Shown here in pieces: positions 17,111 to 25,350 of a stretch of DNA of 64,000 nt (position 1 is the stretch's first letter; every line of letters starts with the position of its first letter). This DNA comes from Bacteroidota bacterium. Lineage in GTDB: Bacteria > Bacteroidota > Bacteroidia > Flavobacteriales > Flavobacteriaceae. Location of the stretch: contig JAEWCF010000068.1 in assembly GCA_023390775.1 (NCBI GenBank), forward strand, positions 13,051 through 77,050. Direction: 5' to 3'. The notes under the pieces are model-generated. The model was not told the origin of the DNA, made no database searches, and was given only the letters and a program-made list of their open reading frames with translations. The position numbers and the translations under genes were made by a program.

Positions 17111-17404
17111 ATGGAACAGGAAAGAAACAATTGGGACAAGGCCAATCGCCAACACCTGAATCACGACCCTTCCGAGGGCGAAAATGAGGAAATGTACAAA
17201 CAGGAAGCGGCCGGCGAGGAACGCAACCCAAACATCGAAGCCGACGGTTACGGCAGCGAATCGGCAAGGAGCGAACACAATCATTATTCCTCCGGAGTTT
17301 CGGGAAGAAGCGGAACGATCCACCACGACAGTGGCCCGAGCACACGCGGTGACCGCAATTATTCGGGGGGATCGATGGAGGTTTCCGGCCGTTCGCATGG
17401 ATAA
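17111..17404 (+). CDS. Small hydrophilic hypothetical protein
   Basis: 97 residues starting MEQERNNWDKANRQHLNH. Very polar; the C-terminal third is rich in Ser, Gly, His and Arg (SGVSGRSGTIHHDSG). No signal peptide or membrane segment. Its 11-nt distance from the previous gene suggests co-transcription. The ordered runs of charged residues and the absence of hydrophobic core resemble stress-related disordered proteins, but no family is recognised. Confidence 0.55.
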   Translation: MEQERNNWDKANRQHLNHDPSEGENEEMYKQEAAGEERNPNIEADGYGSESARSEHNHYSSGVSGRSGTIHHDSGPSTRGDRNYSGGSMEVSGRSHG

Positions 17405-17409
17405 ACCGT

Positions 17410-18684
17410 ATGCGGCATTCGGAAACTGCGTTATCTTTGCCACAAAAATCAAGAGCCATCGCAAAGGAAACCTATCTCAACGACCCGATCTACGGCTTTA
17501 TAACCATTGATGACGCGCTCGTCAGGGAACTGATTTCGCATCCGTATTTCCAGCGGCTTCGCAGGATTTCGCAGATGGGATTGTCCTACCTGGTCTATCC
17601 GGGCGCCCACCACACACGCTTCCACCATGCCCTGGGTTGCCTGCACCTGATGCAGCGCGCAGTCGCGGTCTTGCGCGGGAAAAGCGTGGAAATTTCGTTC
17701 GACGAGGAGCGGGCGCTCTATATCGCGATCCTCCTGCACGACATCGGGCATGGCCCCTTTTCACATGCGATGGAACACTCCATTGTGGAGGGGATTTCGC
17801 ACGAGGAGATCTCGCTGGCGTTCATGGATAGCCTGAACCGCGAGTTCAACGGCGCATTGTCCCTTGCCATCGAGGTCTTCCGCGGACAATACCCACGCAA
17901 ATTCATGCTGCAACTCATCTCGAGCCAGCTTGACATGGACCGGATGGATTACCTCAAGCGGGATTCCTTTTATACAGGTGTATCGGAGGGGAACATCAAT
18001 TCGGAAAGGCTGATCCAGATGCTGACCGTCAGGGGCGATGTGCTGCTTATCGAGGAGAAAGGCATTTATTCGGTCGAAAAATTTCTGATGGCCCGCAGGC
18101 TCATGTACTGGCAGGCCTACCTTCACAAGACCAGCCTCGCCGCCGAGCTCATGCTGATGAAGCTTCTAAAGCGGGCACGGCAACTTCACGCGATGGGCGC
18201 CGATCTTCCGTGCAGCGGGCCGCTGGGATATTTCATGTCAAACCGGGTGGACGCGAGCAATTTTGACGACGGAATGTTGTCGCGTTTCGCGCAGCTCGAC
18301 GATACCGATATATTGGCGGCGATCAAATCGTGGCAGCACCATGACGACGTCATCCTCCAATCGCTCTCCCGAAGGCTGCTCAACCGGGATTTGCTCAAGA
18401 TCAGGGTTTCCGGCGCGAAATTCCCGGCATCGGAGGTGGAGGCGCTCACGGCCGAATTCGCATCGGCGCACGGAATCATGCATGCCGAGGCACAATTTTT
18501 CATTTTCAAGGGCAAGATTAAGAACCAGGCGTACAGCAAGAAGTCGGAACCGATCCATATCCTGATGAAGGACGGAACCGTCGAGGACGTCACGGAGGCA
18601 TCGGACCAATTCAACCTGCGCGCCCTTTCAAAACCGGTGACCAAGTATTATATCTGTTTTCCAAAACAACTTGGCGAAAAATAA
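17410..18684 (+). CDS. HD-domain phosphohydrolase (dNTPase/SAMHD1-like)
   Basis: 424 residues as the longest frame. YLNDPIYGFITI and HPYFQRLRRISQMGLSYLVYPG are typical of the HD superfamily proteins near dGTPase and SAMHD1. Metal ligands are visible: His in HTRFHHALG (72-73), His110-Asp111 in LLHDIGHGPFSH, and an Asp in QLDMDRMDYL. Likely a nucleotide triphosphohydrolase or phosphodiesterase. The start is unsure: a perfect -7 box, TATCTTTG (17432-17439), lies inside the annotated 5' end and homology begins near codon 22, yet no ATG, GTG or TTG occurs between the box and that point. Confidence 0.88.
   Translation: MRHSETALSLPQKSRAIAKETYLNDPIYGFITIDDALVRELISHPYFQRLRRISQMGLSYLVYPGAHHTRFHHALGCLHLMQRAVAVLRGKSVEISFDEERALYIAILLHDIGHGPFSHAMEHSIVEGISHEEISLAFMDSLNREFNGALSLAIEVFRGQYPRKFMLQLISSQLDMDRMDYLKRDSFYTGVSEGNINSERLIQMLTVRGDVLLIEEKGIYSVEKFLMARRLMYWQAYLHKTSLAAELMLMKLLKRARQLHAMGADLPCSGPLGYFMSNRVDASNFDDGMLSRFAQLDDTDILAAIKSWQHHDDVILQSLSRRLLNRDLLKIRVSGAKFPASEVEALTAEFASAHGIMHAEAQFFIFKGKIKNQAYSKKSEPIHILMKDGTVEDVTEASDQFNLRALSKPVTKYYICFPKQLGEK
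17432..17439 (+). promoter_or_regulatory. -7 box inside the predicted 5' end of the HD gene
   Basis: TATCTTTG matches TAnnTTTG exactly. If it is active, the transcript starts near 17446 and the annotated ATG at 17410 cannot be used. No TTG is seen at the right distance upstream. Confidence 0.4.
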
Positions 18685-18704
18685 CCTTTAATACCGATTT
18701 TTTA

Positions 18705-18712
18705 TATTTTTG
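18705..18712 (+). promoter_or_regulatory. -7 box upstream of lpxD operon
   Basis: TATTTTTG is a perfect match. The leader of about 50 nt (18719-18768) contains inverted words GCGCC and GGCGC that could pair. No good -33 element is seen. Confidence 0.5.
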
Positions 18713-18768
18713 TCGGATTGAAATAGACCCGCGCCACTGCGCAATCGTGCGGGCGCCAACACTACGGG

Positions 18769-19797
18769 ATGAAATTCACAGCACGGCAGATAGCAGGTAT
18801 CCTGGACGGGGAAGTCACCGGAAATCCCGACGCGGAAGTCTGGAAGCTTTCAAAGATCGAGGAAGGAACCGACGGCTCGCTCACTTTTCTGTCAAATCCC
18901 AAATACAACCACTACCTCTACAGTACGGCGGCCAGCATAACCATCGTCAACAAGACCTTCGTGCCGGAGGGCGAATATGCCCCGACGCTTATAAAAGTGG
19001 ACGACGCATACGGCGCCTTTACCCGGATCCTCGAATATTACAACCAGGCCAAGAATAATAAATCCGGGATCGAACAGCCCTGCTTTATTGCCGATACGGC
19101 CACTTACGGCCCTGGGTTTTACGGCGGGGCATTCGCCTACATTGGCCAAAATGTGGAAATCGGCGAAAACGTCAAGATCTATCCCAATGCCTTCGTTGGC
19201 GACAATGTGAAGATCGGCAGTGGCACGGTGGTTTTTGCCGGCGCCAGGATCGGTTCCGAAACTGTCATTGGAAGCAATTGCACCATCCACGCGGGAGCGG
19301 TTCTCGGTTCCGACGGTTTTGGTTTCGCACCCCAACAGGACGGCACTTACCGAAAGGTTCCCCAAACAGGCAACGTGATCATCGGCGACGATGTCAACGT
19401 GGGTGCCTGCGCGACCATCGATCGTGCGACCATGGGTTCCACGGTGATCAAAAGCGGCGTAAAACTTGACAACCACGTCCATATCGCGCACAATGTCGAG
19501 GTCGGTGAAAACACCGTGATTGCGGCCCAAACGGGAATTGCCGGTTCCACCAAGATCGGCCGCAACTGCATGATCGGCGGACAGGTGGGGATTGCGGGCC
19601 ATCTTGTACTTGGCAACAACGTCCGCATTCAGGCACAATCGGGCGTGGGGAAAAACCTCGCCGACGGGGAAACCGTCCAGGGTTCGCCATCGTTCAACTA
19701 CAACGACTACAGCAAATCGTATGTCCATTTCCGCAACCTGCCCAAGATCGTTTCGGAAATCGAGGAATTGTCCAAAAACCAAAACAACAATAAATAG
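18769..19797 (+). CDS. lpxD: LpxD, UDP-3-O-acylglucosamine N-acyltransferase
   Basis: 342 residues, the normal length for LpxD. An N-terminal uridine-binding domain (1-105, with LTFLSNPKYNHYL) is followed by left-handed beta-helix hexapeptide repeats (IGENVKI, VKIGSGT, IGSNCTI) and a C-terminal helix. The catalytic His lies in NHVHIAHNVEVG. The enzyme adds the second 3-hydroxyacyl chain to UDP-3-O-acylglucosamine in lipid A synthesis in the cytoplasm. It is the first gene of a run lpxD, lpxC-fabZ, lpxA, with gaps of only 2 nt. Confidence 0.95.
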   Translation: MKFTARQIAGILDGEVTGNPDAEVWKLSKIEEGTDGSLTFLSNPKYNHYLYSTAASITIVNKTFVPEGEYAPTLIKVDDAYGAFTRILEYYNQAKNNKSGIEQPCFIADTATYGPGFYGGAFAYIGQNVEIGENVKIYPNAFVGDNVKIGSGTVVFAGARIGSETVIGSNCTIHAGAVLGSDGFGFAPQQDGTYRKVPQTGNVIIGDDVNVGACATIDRATMGSTVIKSGVKLDNHVHIAHNVEVGENTVIAAQTGIAGSTKIGRNCMIGGQVGIAGHLVLGNNVRIQAQSGVGKNLADGETVQGSPSFNYNDYSKSYVHFRNLPKIVSEIEELSKNQNNNK

Positions 19798-19799
19798 GG

Positions 19800-21188
19800 A
19801 TGGTTAACCAAAAGACCATAAAAAGTGAAGTTTCCCTCACGGGAGTGGGCCTGCACACAGGCAAGGAAGTCAAGATGACCTTTAAGCCGGCGCCGGTAAA
19901 CAACGGTTTTACGTTTGTACGCGTGGACTTGGAGGGAAGCCCGGTAATCGAGGCCGACGCCAACTACGTGGTCAATACCCAGCGCGGCACCAATATCGAA
20001 AAACTGGGCGTGAAGATCATGACCTCCGAGCACGTTTTGGCCGCCTGCATGGGCTGCGACCTGGACAACGTGATCATCGAACTCAACGCGCCCGAACCTC
20101 CCATCATGGACGGTTCTTCCAAATTCTTTGTCGAGGCGCTCGAAAAAGCGGGGATCGAAGAGCAGGACGCCGAACGCCAGTGTTATGTGGTAAAAGAAGT
20201 CATTTCCTATACCGATGAGGCTACCGGTAGCGAAATCCTGGTCATGCCCGCGGATGAATACCAGGTCACGGCGATGGTGGATTTCGGGACGAAGGTATTG
20301 GGTACGCAGAACGCGACGCTCAAAAGCCTGTCGGAATTCAAGACCGAGATCGCCGATGCGCGCACCTTCAGCTTTTTGCACGAACTCGAAACACTGCTGG
20401 ACAACGGCCTGATCAAGGGGGGTGACCTCAATAATGCGATTGTCTACGTCGACAAGGAAATCAGCCCCTCCACCATGGAAAACCTCAAGGTCGCATTTGG
20501 AAAGGACGAGATTTCGGTCAAACCGAACGGCATCCTCGACAACCTGACCCTGCATTATCCCAATGAGGCGGCGCGCCACAAATTGCTGGACGTCATTGGA
20601 GACCTGGCGCTGGTGGGGACACGCATCCGCGGAAAAGTGATCGCCAACAAACCGGGCCACCACGTCAATACGCAGTTCGCCAAGAAACTTTCAAAAATCA
20701 TCAAGCTCGAGCAGCGCAACCAGATCCCCACCTATGACCTTCACAAGGAGCCGCTCATGGACATCCACAAGATCATGTCCATGCTGCCGCACCGCCCGCC
20801 CTTCCTGCTTGTTGACCGTATCCTGGAGATGAGCGACAACCATGTCGTGGGGCTCAAGAACGTCACGATGAACGAAAGCTTCTTCGTGGGGCACTTTCCG
20901 GGCGCGCCCGTCATGCCCGGCGTCTTGATCGTCGAGGCGATGGCCCAGACCGGCGGGATCCTGATCCTGAGTTCGGTGCCGGATCCGGAAAATTACCTGA
21001 CCTATTTCATGAAGATCGACAACGTGAAGTTCAAGCAGAAAGTGCTTCCGGGCGACACGCTGATCTTTAAATGCGACCTGATTTCGCCTATCCGCCGCGG
21101 CATCTGCCACATGCAGGCCAATGCCTACGCAAACGGAAAACTGGTGGCCGAAGCCGAGCTCATGGCGCAGATCGTCAAAAACAAATAA
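19800..21188 (+). CDS. lpxC/fabZ: LpxC-FabZ fusion: deacetylase and 3-hydroxyacyl-ACP dehydratase
   Basis: 462 residues. LpxC occupies about 1-300 with metal ligands in TSEHVLAACMG and in HKLLDVIGDLALVG. FabZ occupies about 315-462 with the catalytic His in LPHRPPFLLVDRI and Glu in PGVLIVEAMAQTGG. LpxC performs the committed deacetylation of lipid A synthesis; FabZ dehydrates 3-hydroxyacyl-ACP and so competes for the same acyl donor pool. The fusion is standard in Bacteroidota. It is placed 2 nt after lpxD and 2 nt before lpxA. Confidence 0.95.
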   Translation: MVNQKTIKSEVSLTGVGLHTGKEVKMTFKPAPVNNGFTFVRVDLEGSPVIEADANYVVNTQRGTNIEKLGVKIMTSEHVLAACMGCDLDNVIIELNAPEPPIMDGSSKFFVEALEKAGIEEQDAERQCYVVKEVISYTDEATGSEILVMPADEYQVTAMVDFGTKVLGTQNATLKSLSEFKTEIADARTFSFLHELETLLDNGLIKGGDLNNAIVYVDKEISPSTMENLKVAFGKDEISVKPNGILDNLTLHYPNEAARHKLLDVIGDLALVGTRIRGKVIANKPGHHVNTQFAKKLSKIIKLEQRNQIPTYDLHKEPLMDIHKIMSMLPHRPPFLLVDRILEMSDNHVVGLKNVTMNESFFVGHFPGAPVMPGVLIVEAMAQTGGILILSSVPDPENYLTYFMKIDNVKFKQKVLPGDTLIFKCDLISPIRRGICHMQANAYANGKLVAEAELMAQIVKNK

Positions 21189-21190
21189 CT

Positions 21191-21976
21191 ATGAACCAAC
21201 CCTTAGCATACGTTCACCCCGGCGCCAAGATCGCGAAAAATGTCGTGATCGAGCCTTTTACCACGATCCACAACAATGTCGTCATCGGCGACGGTACCTG
21301 GATCGGGTCCAACGTGACCATCATGGAAGGAGCGCGCATCGGGAAAAACTGCAACATATTTCCGGGAGCGGTCATCGCAGCGGTTCCGCAGGACCTGAAA
21401 TTCGGCGGTGAGGACTCGCTGGCCATAATCGGCGACAACTGCACCATCCGCGAATGCGTGACCATCAACCGCGGTACCATTGCCTCGGGACAGACCACCA
21501 TCGGCAACAACTGCCTGATCATGGCCACGGCGCACATCGCCCACGACTGCCACATTGGCGACAATGCCATCGTGGTCAACGGCGTAGCACTCGCAGGCCA
21601 CGTCACGGTTGGGAATTATGCCATCATCGGCGGATTGGCAGCCGTGCACCAGTTCATCCACATCGGGGACCACGCCATGGTATCGGGCGGATCGCTTGTG
21701 CGCAAGGACGTTCCGCCATACACCAAGGCAGCCAAGGAACCGCTGTCCTATGTGGGGATCAATTCGGTTGGGCTTCGCCGGCGCGGTTTTACCACCGACA
21801 AGATCCGTGAGATCCAGGAGATCTACCGCATCCTGTATCAGAAGAATTACAATACGACCCAGGCGCTGGGCATCATCGAAGCCGAGATGGAGGCCACGCC
21901 CGAGCGCGACGAGATCATCCTGTTCATCAGGAATTCGTCGAGAGGGGTGATGAAAGGATACACGGGTAACTATTAG
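21191..21976 (+). CDS. lpxA: LpxA, UDP-GlcNAc O-acyltransferase
   Basis: 261 residues, the usual length. Left-handed beta-helix hexapeptides from residue 5 onward (VHPGAKI, IGDGTWIG, IGKNCNI) and a helical C-terminal domain. HIAHDCHIG and the helix turn GVALAGHV carry the catalytic His region. It performs the first acylation of lipid A synthesis. ATG 21191 is 2 nt after the preceding stop; the longer frame from 21071 lies inside fabZ. A heptamer array starts at the base after its stop codon. Confidence 0.95.
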   Translation: MNQPLAYVHPGAKIAKNVVIEPFTTIHNNVVIGDGTWIGSNVTIMEGARIGKNCNIFPGAVIAAVPQDLKFGGEDSLAIIGDNCTIRECVTINRGTIASGQTTIGNNCLIMATAHIAHDCHIGDNAIVVNGVALAGHVTVGNYAIIGGLAAVHQFIHIGDHAMVSGGSLVRKDVPPYTKAAKEPLSYVGINSVGLRRRGFTTDKIREIQEIYRILYQKNYNTTQALGIIEAEMEATPERDEIILFIRNSSRGVMKGYTGNY

Positions 21977-22004
21977 AAATTATAAATTTTAAATTATAAA
22001 TGGT
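21977..22004. repeat. Heptamer array, unit AAATTAT (four copies)
   Basis: AAATTAT, AAATTTT, AAATTAT, AAATGGT. The array begins on the base after the lpxA stop. It is the inverted partner of 22056-22076. Confidence 0.8.
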
Positions 22005-22055
22005 CACGGGCATTTCCAATTAATTTATAGTTCTCAACACTAATCGAAACATTCA

Positions 22056-22076
22056 ATTTATAATCTATAATTTATA
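22056..22076. repeat. Heptamer array, unit ATTTATA (three copies)
   Basis: ATTTATA, ATCTATA, ATTTATA. The unit is the reverse complement of TATAAAT, which is a rotation of the AAATTAT unit at 21977, so both arrays can pair across a 51-base loop. It ends ten bases before the efp ATG. Confidence 0.75.
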
Positions 22077-22085
22077 ATTCCATTT

Positions 22086-22649
22086 ATGGCGACTACTTCC
22101 GACATCCGCAACGGACTCTGCATCAAATACAACAACGATATCTACAAGATCATCGAATTCCTCCACGTAAAGCCAGGTAAAGGCCCCGCTTTCGTGCGCA
22201 CCAAGCTCAAAAGCCTGACCAACGGAAAGGTGCTGGACAACACGTTTTCGGCCGGGCACAAACTGGATGACGTTCGTGTGGAGACCCATACCTTCCAGTT
22301 CCTGTATGCCGAAGGGAATGATTTCCACTTCATGAACAACGAGACTTTCGAGCAGATTTCGCTCAACAAGGACATCCTCGACGCGCCCGATCTTTTGAAA
22401 GAGGGAACCAACGTGATGGTCCAGATCAATGCCGAGACGGAGGCGCCGCTTTCGGTGGACATGCCGGCGTCGGTCGTACTTGAAGTCGTTTATGCCGAAC
22501 CAGGAGTTAAGGGCAACACCGCAACCAACGCCACCAAGCCTGCGAAGGTCGAGACGGGTGCATCGGTCAACGTGCCGCTTTTCATCAACGAAGGCGACAA
22601 GATCAAGATCGACACTGCCACGGGATCTTACATGGAACGCGTCAAATAA
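22086..22649 (+). CDS. efp: Elongation factor P
   Basis: 187 residues in three OB-like domains. VKPGKGPAFVRTKLKSL carries the modified-loop lysine region; the last domain ends in GSYMERVK. EF-P binds ribosomes stalled at polyproline and helps peptide bond formation. Its position between lpxA and a second lpxD-like gene is a familiar Bacteroidota order. The ATG overlaps nothing upstream; a 109-bp spacer with two heptamer arrays precedes it. The stop overlaps the next start by one base. Confidence 0.95.
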   Translation: MATTSDIRNGLCIKYNNDIYKIIEFLHVKPGKGPAFVRTKLKSLTNGKVLDNTFSAGHKLDDVRVETHTFQFLYAEGNDFHFMNNETFEQISLNKDILDAPDLLKEGTNVMVQINAETEAPLSVDMPASVVLEVVYAEPGVKGNTATNATKPAKVETGASVNVPLFINEGDKIKIDTATGSYMERVK

Positions 22650-23581
22650 TGAAGTTTCCCAAGTCATACCCGCTCAAGGAAATTGCCGCGCTGATCGACT
22701 GCGATTTTGTGGGCGATGCGCATTTTCCGGTCTCGGGCATGAACGAAATACACGTCGTGGAACCGGGTGATATTGTCTTTGTCGATCATCCGAAATACTA
22801 CGACAAGGCGCTCAATTCAAAGGCGACCGTCATCCTAATCAACAAGAACGTGGATTGCCCGCCGGGCAAGGCGCTTTTGGTTTCGGACGATCCTTTCCGC
22901 GATTTCAACAAGCTCACGAAACATTTTCGGCCGTTCCAATCCTCCAATTCCTCGATAGCCGATTCGGCCGAGATAGGCGAGGGAAGCGTCATCCAGCCCA
23001 ATGTTTTTATCGGTAACCATGTGCGCATCGGCCGCAATTGCGTGATCCATCCCAACGTCGCGATCTATGACCACAGCGTCATCGGCGACAATGTCATTAT
23101 CCATGCGGGAACCGTCATCGGTGCCGACGCCTTCTACTACAAGAAACGCGAGTGGGGCTTCGATCCGCTGGTTTCGGGCGGAAGGGTCGTCATCAAGGAC
23201 AATGTGGGGATCGGGGCACTTTGCACCATCGATCGCGGCGTTACCGGCGACACGACAATAGACGAGGGCACAAAACTGGACAACCAGGTCCATGTGGGGC
23301 ACGATACCTTTATCGGGAAACGTTGCCTGATCGCATCGCAGACCGGGATTGCGGGATGCGTGGTGATCGAGGACAATGTCACGCTTTGGGGCCAGGTGGG
23401 TACGACCAGCGGAATTACGATCGGATCCGGGGCCGTGGTCATGGGACAGACGGGCGTCACCAAGTCGGTGCCCGGCGGCAAGACCTATTTTGGCACGCCC
23501 ATCGAGGAATCGCGCGAAAAACTCAAGCAATTGGCCAATATCAAGAAAATTCCGGAACTGATAGAAAAATTGAGACCATGA
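22649..23581 (+). CDS. Second LpxD-like acyltransferase
   Basis: 310 residues, about 30 shorter than the lpxD product. It has an N-terminal domain (1-95, with PGDIVFVDHPKYYDKAL), a beta-helix of hexapeptide repeats, and LDNQVHVGHDTFIG at the catalytic His position, so the His is kept. It lies in the same gene run as lpxD, lpxC-fabZ and lpxA, which suggests a role in lipid A acylation, perhaps with a different acyl chain or under other conditions. It could also act on another UDP-sugar. Its stop overlaps the next ATG by 2 nt. Confidence 0.82.
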   Translation: MKFPKSYPLKEIAALIDCDFVGDAHFPVSGMNEIHVVEPGDIVFVDHPKYYDKALNSKATVILINKNVDCPPGKALLVSDDPFRDFNKLTKHFRPFQSSNSSIADSAEIGEGSVIQPNVFIGNHVRIGRNCVIHPNVAIYDHSVIGDNVIIHAGTVIGADAFYYKKREWGFDPLVSGGRVVIKDNVGIGALCTIDRGVTGDTTIDEGTKLDNQVHVGHDTFIGKRCLIASQTGIAGCVVIEDNVTLWGQVGTTSGITIGSGAVVMGQTGVTKSVPGGKTYFGTPIEESREKLKQLANIKKIPELIEKLRP

Positions 23582-23940
23582 CATCGAAGAAGTTTGTCGA
23601 AAACTTTTACAAATCCGAAGCCCTGACCCGCAGCGAGGTCATGGAACAGTACATGCACCCCGAGGTCATGCTGGACTGGAACTCAAGCAAGGGTTTTTTA
23701 CAACTTCGCCTTGGCGATATGCTCAAGCTCGCCGACGAACTCGGCAAAGCCTACGAGCGCTCAAAGGTCAGGATCACGCACCTGGTGGGAGACACTTCCA
23801 CGGTTGCGGTGCGCTATTCCCATTATGTCAAGACTATCGAAAACCCCCGCGAGGAAATGCTCCTGGCGCACTTCATCGCAATATGGGAACTTCGCGACGG
23901 CCTATTGTTCCGGGGCTATCAGATGAGCCAACCTACTTAG
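23578..23940 (+). CDS. NTF2-like (SnoaL-like) small protein
   Basis: 120 residues, starting MTSKKFVENFYKSEALTRSEV. The pattern of a helix (FVENFY), HPEVMLDW, then repeated beta strands (VAVRYSHYVKTIE, LAHFIAIWELRDGLLFRGYQ) is typical of the NTF2 fold used by small isomerases and binding proteins. ATG 23578 overlaps the upstream stop (ATGA), so translation is coupled to the acyltransferase gene. No catalytic set is certain; function unknown. Confidence 0.65.
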   Translation: MTSKKFVENFYKSEALTRSEVMEQYMHPEVMLDWNSSKGFLQLRLGDMLKLADELGKAYERSKVRITHLVGDTSTVAVRYSHYVKTIENPREEMLLAHFIAIWELRDGLLFRGYQMSQPT

Positions 23941-23970
23941 AATAATTATACAAACCATAAAAAGACAATC

Positions 23971-24843
23971 ATGAGTGTTTTAGTCAACAAGGATTCAAGG
24001 ATAATCGTACAGGGGTTCACCGGAAGCGAGGGCACGTTCCACGCGTCGCAGATGATCGAATACGGGACCAATATCGTTGGGGGTGTCACGCCCGGTAAAG
24101 GAGGAAGTGAGCACCTGGGCCGACCGGTGTTCAATACTGTCAAGGATGCAGTGGACAAGGCTGGCGCCGATACGACGATCATCTTTGTTCCGCCCGCGTT
24201 TGCCGCCGATGCCATCATGGAGGCCGCCGACGCCGGCATCAAGGTGATCATTACCATTACCGAAGGGATCCCCGTAGCCGACATGATCCGCGCTTATGAT
24301 TTCATCAGGGGAAAAAATTGCCGTTTGATCGGGCCCAACTGCCCGGGTGTCATCACTCCCGAAGAGGCCAAGGTAGGCATCATGCCGGGATTTGTGTTCA
24401 AGAAAGGAAATGTGGGCATCGTTTCAAAATCGGGGACGCTGACCTATGAGGCGGCTGACCAGGTCGTAAAACAGGGATTGGGAATCACCACGGCCATCGG
24501 GATCGGGGGAGACCCGATCATCGGAACCACGACAAAGGAGGCCGTTGAACTGCTTATGAACGATCCCGAGACCAAGTGCATCGTGATGATCGGCGAGATC
24601 GGCGGACAGCTTGAAGCCGATGCCGCGCGCTGGATCAAGGCCGACGGAAACCGCAAACCGGTTGTAGGCTTTATCGCTGGCGAGACCGCGCCAAAGGGCC
24701 GGACCATGGGCCATGCCGGAGCCATTGTAGGCGGTGCCGACGACACGGCCGAAGCCAAGAAGCGCATCATGCGGGAATGCGGGATCCATGTGGTGGATTC
24801 CCCTGCCGAAATAGGGAAGAAGGTACGGGAAGTACTTGCTTAA
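23971..24843 (+). CDS. sucD: Succinyl-CoA ligase, alpha subunit
   Basis: 290 residues. The N-terminal CoA-binding domain has VQGFTGSEGTFHASQMIEYG; the ligase domain carries GRTMGHAGAIVGG with the phosphorylated histidine. The enzyme makes ATP or GTP from succinyl-CoA in the TCA cycle, with a beta subunit (sucC) that is not in the window. It is the last gene of the lpx run and is followed by a strong terminator. Confidence 0.96.
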   Translation: MSVLVNKDSRIIVQGFTGSEGTFHASQMIEYGTNIVGGVTPGKGGSEHLGRPVFNTVKDAVDKAGADTTIIFVPPAFAADAIMEAADAGIKVIITITEGIPVADMIRAYDFIRGKNCRLIGPNCPGVITPEEAKVGIMPGFVFKKGNVGIVSKSGTLTYEAADQVVKQGLGITTAIGIGGDPIIGTTTKEAVELLMNDPETKCIVMIGEIGGQLEADAARWIKADGNRKPVVGFIAGETAPKGRTMGHAGAIVGGADDTAEAKKRIMRECGIHVVDSPAEIGKKVREVLA

Positions 24844-24846
24844 TAC

Positions 24847-24873
24847 AAGGGCCTTCGAAAGAGGGCCTTTTTT
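24847..24873 (+). terminator. Terminator after sucD
   Basis: AAGGGCCTTC and GAGGGCCTTT pair (two wobbles) around a GAAA tetraloop and run into six T. Confidence 0.85.
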
Positions 24874-25350
24874 ATTTCCTTTTTAGGGGCCGGCGCGTCA
24901 AGGAATTGAAATTTTGAATTTTGAATAAGAGTCGTATTATTTCAAGATTCTTTTTAATCGTAGCTTAGAAACGAAAGTATTCAAGATTTCCGGAAGTCCA
25001 TTTTGGATGAATGGCAGCTAAAGCGGCATCTGGGAGATCCGTATGATTTCAAGGATTCGATGCAGTGTTGGTTGCAGGAAAGCGCCCGTAGAGCCGAGGA
25101 GGAACGACGAGCGGTTAGGGCGCTGCGGCGGCATCGGGCCGTAGAAATCGAGGATCGGACAGCAAGCCGCCCGGGCATTTTTTGCTACTTTTTTTTGCCT
25201 GAAAAAAAGTAGGAATGCAAAATTCAAAAAGCTTCCGGCAGGAAACTTTTTAACGAAATCGTTTGAAATTTTAATTCTTTGCTAATAATAAAGCATGTCG
25301 CTGACAAACAAAGCAGTTGTTTGTTAATTTTACGTTTCAAATTGATTTGA
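24874..25350. other. Spacer without a confident gene
   Basis: 477 bases. It starts with TTTTGAA x2 at 24912-24925, then a GC-rich stretch (about 25000-25180) and a T-rich palindrome at 25184-25213, then AT-rich sequence before pfkA. One open frame (25003-25212, 69 codons) covers the GC-rich part, but its product is basic, Arg/Ala-rich and has no recognisable features; I read it as non-coding repeat-like DNA. Confidence 0.5.
25185..25212. repeat. T-rich palindrome (possible bidirectional terminator or dispersed element)
   Basis: TACTTTTTTTT (25186-25196) and AAAAAAAGTA (25202-25211) form a hairpin with loop GCCTG. It lies in the large spacer before pfkA, more than 300 bases from the upstream stop, so it is not a simple 3' terminator of sucD. 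Confidence 0.6.

Noticed and set aside
19800..21188. LpxC-FabZ fusion as a novelty
   Set aside because: It is the usual arrangement in Bacteroidota.
25003..25212. Small CDS of 69 codons
   Set aside because: Composition is Arg/Ala-rich and unlike its neighbours, no promoter is seen, and it overlaps repeat-like DNA that ends in a palindrome.
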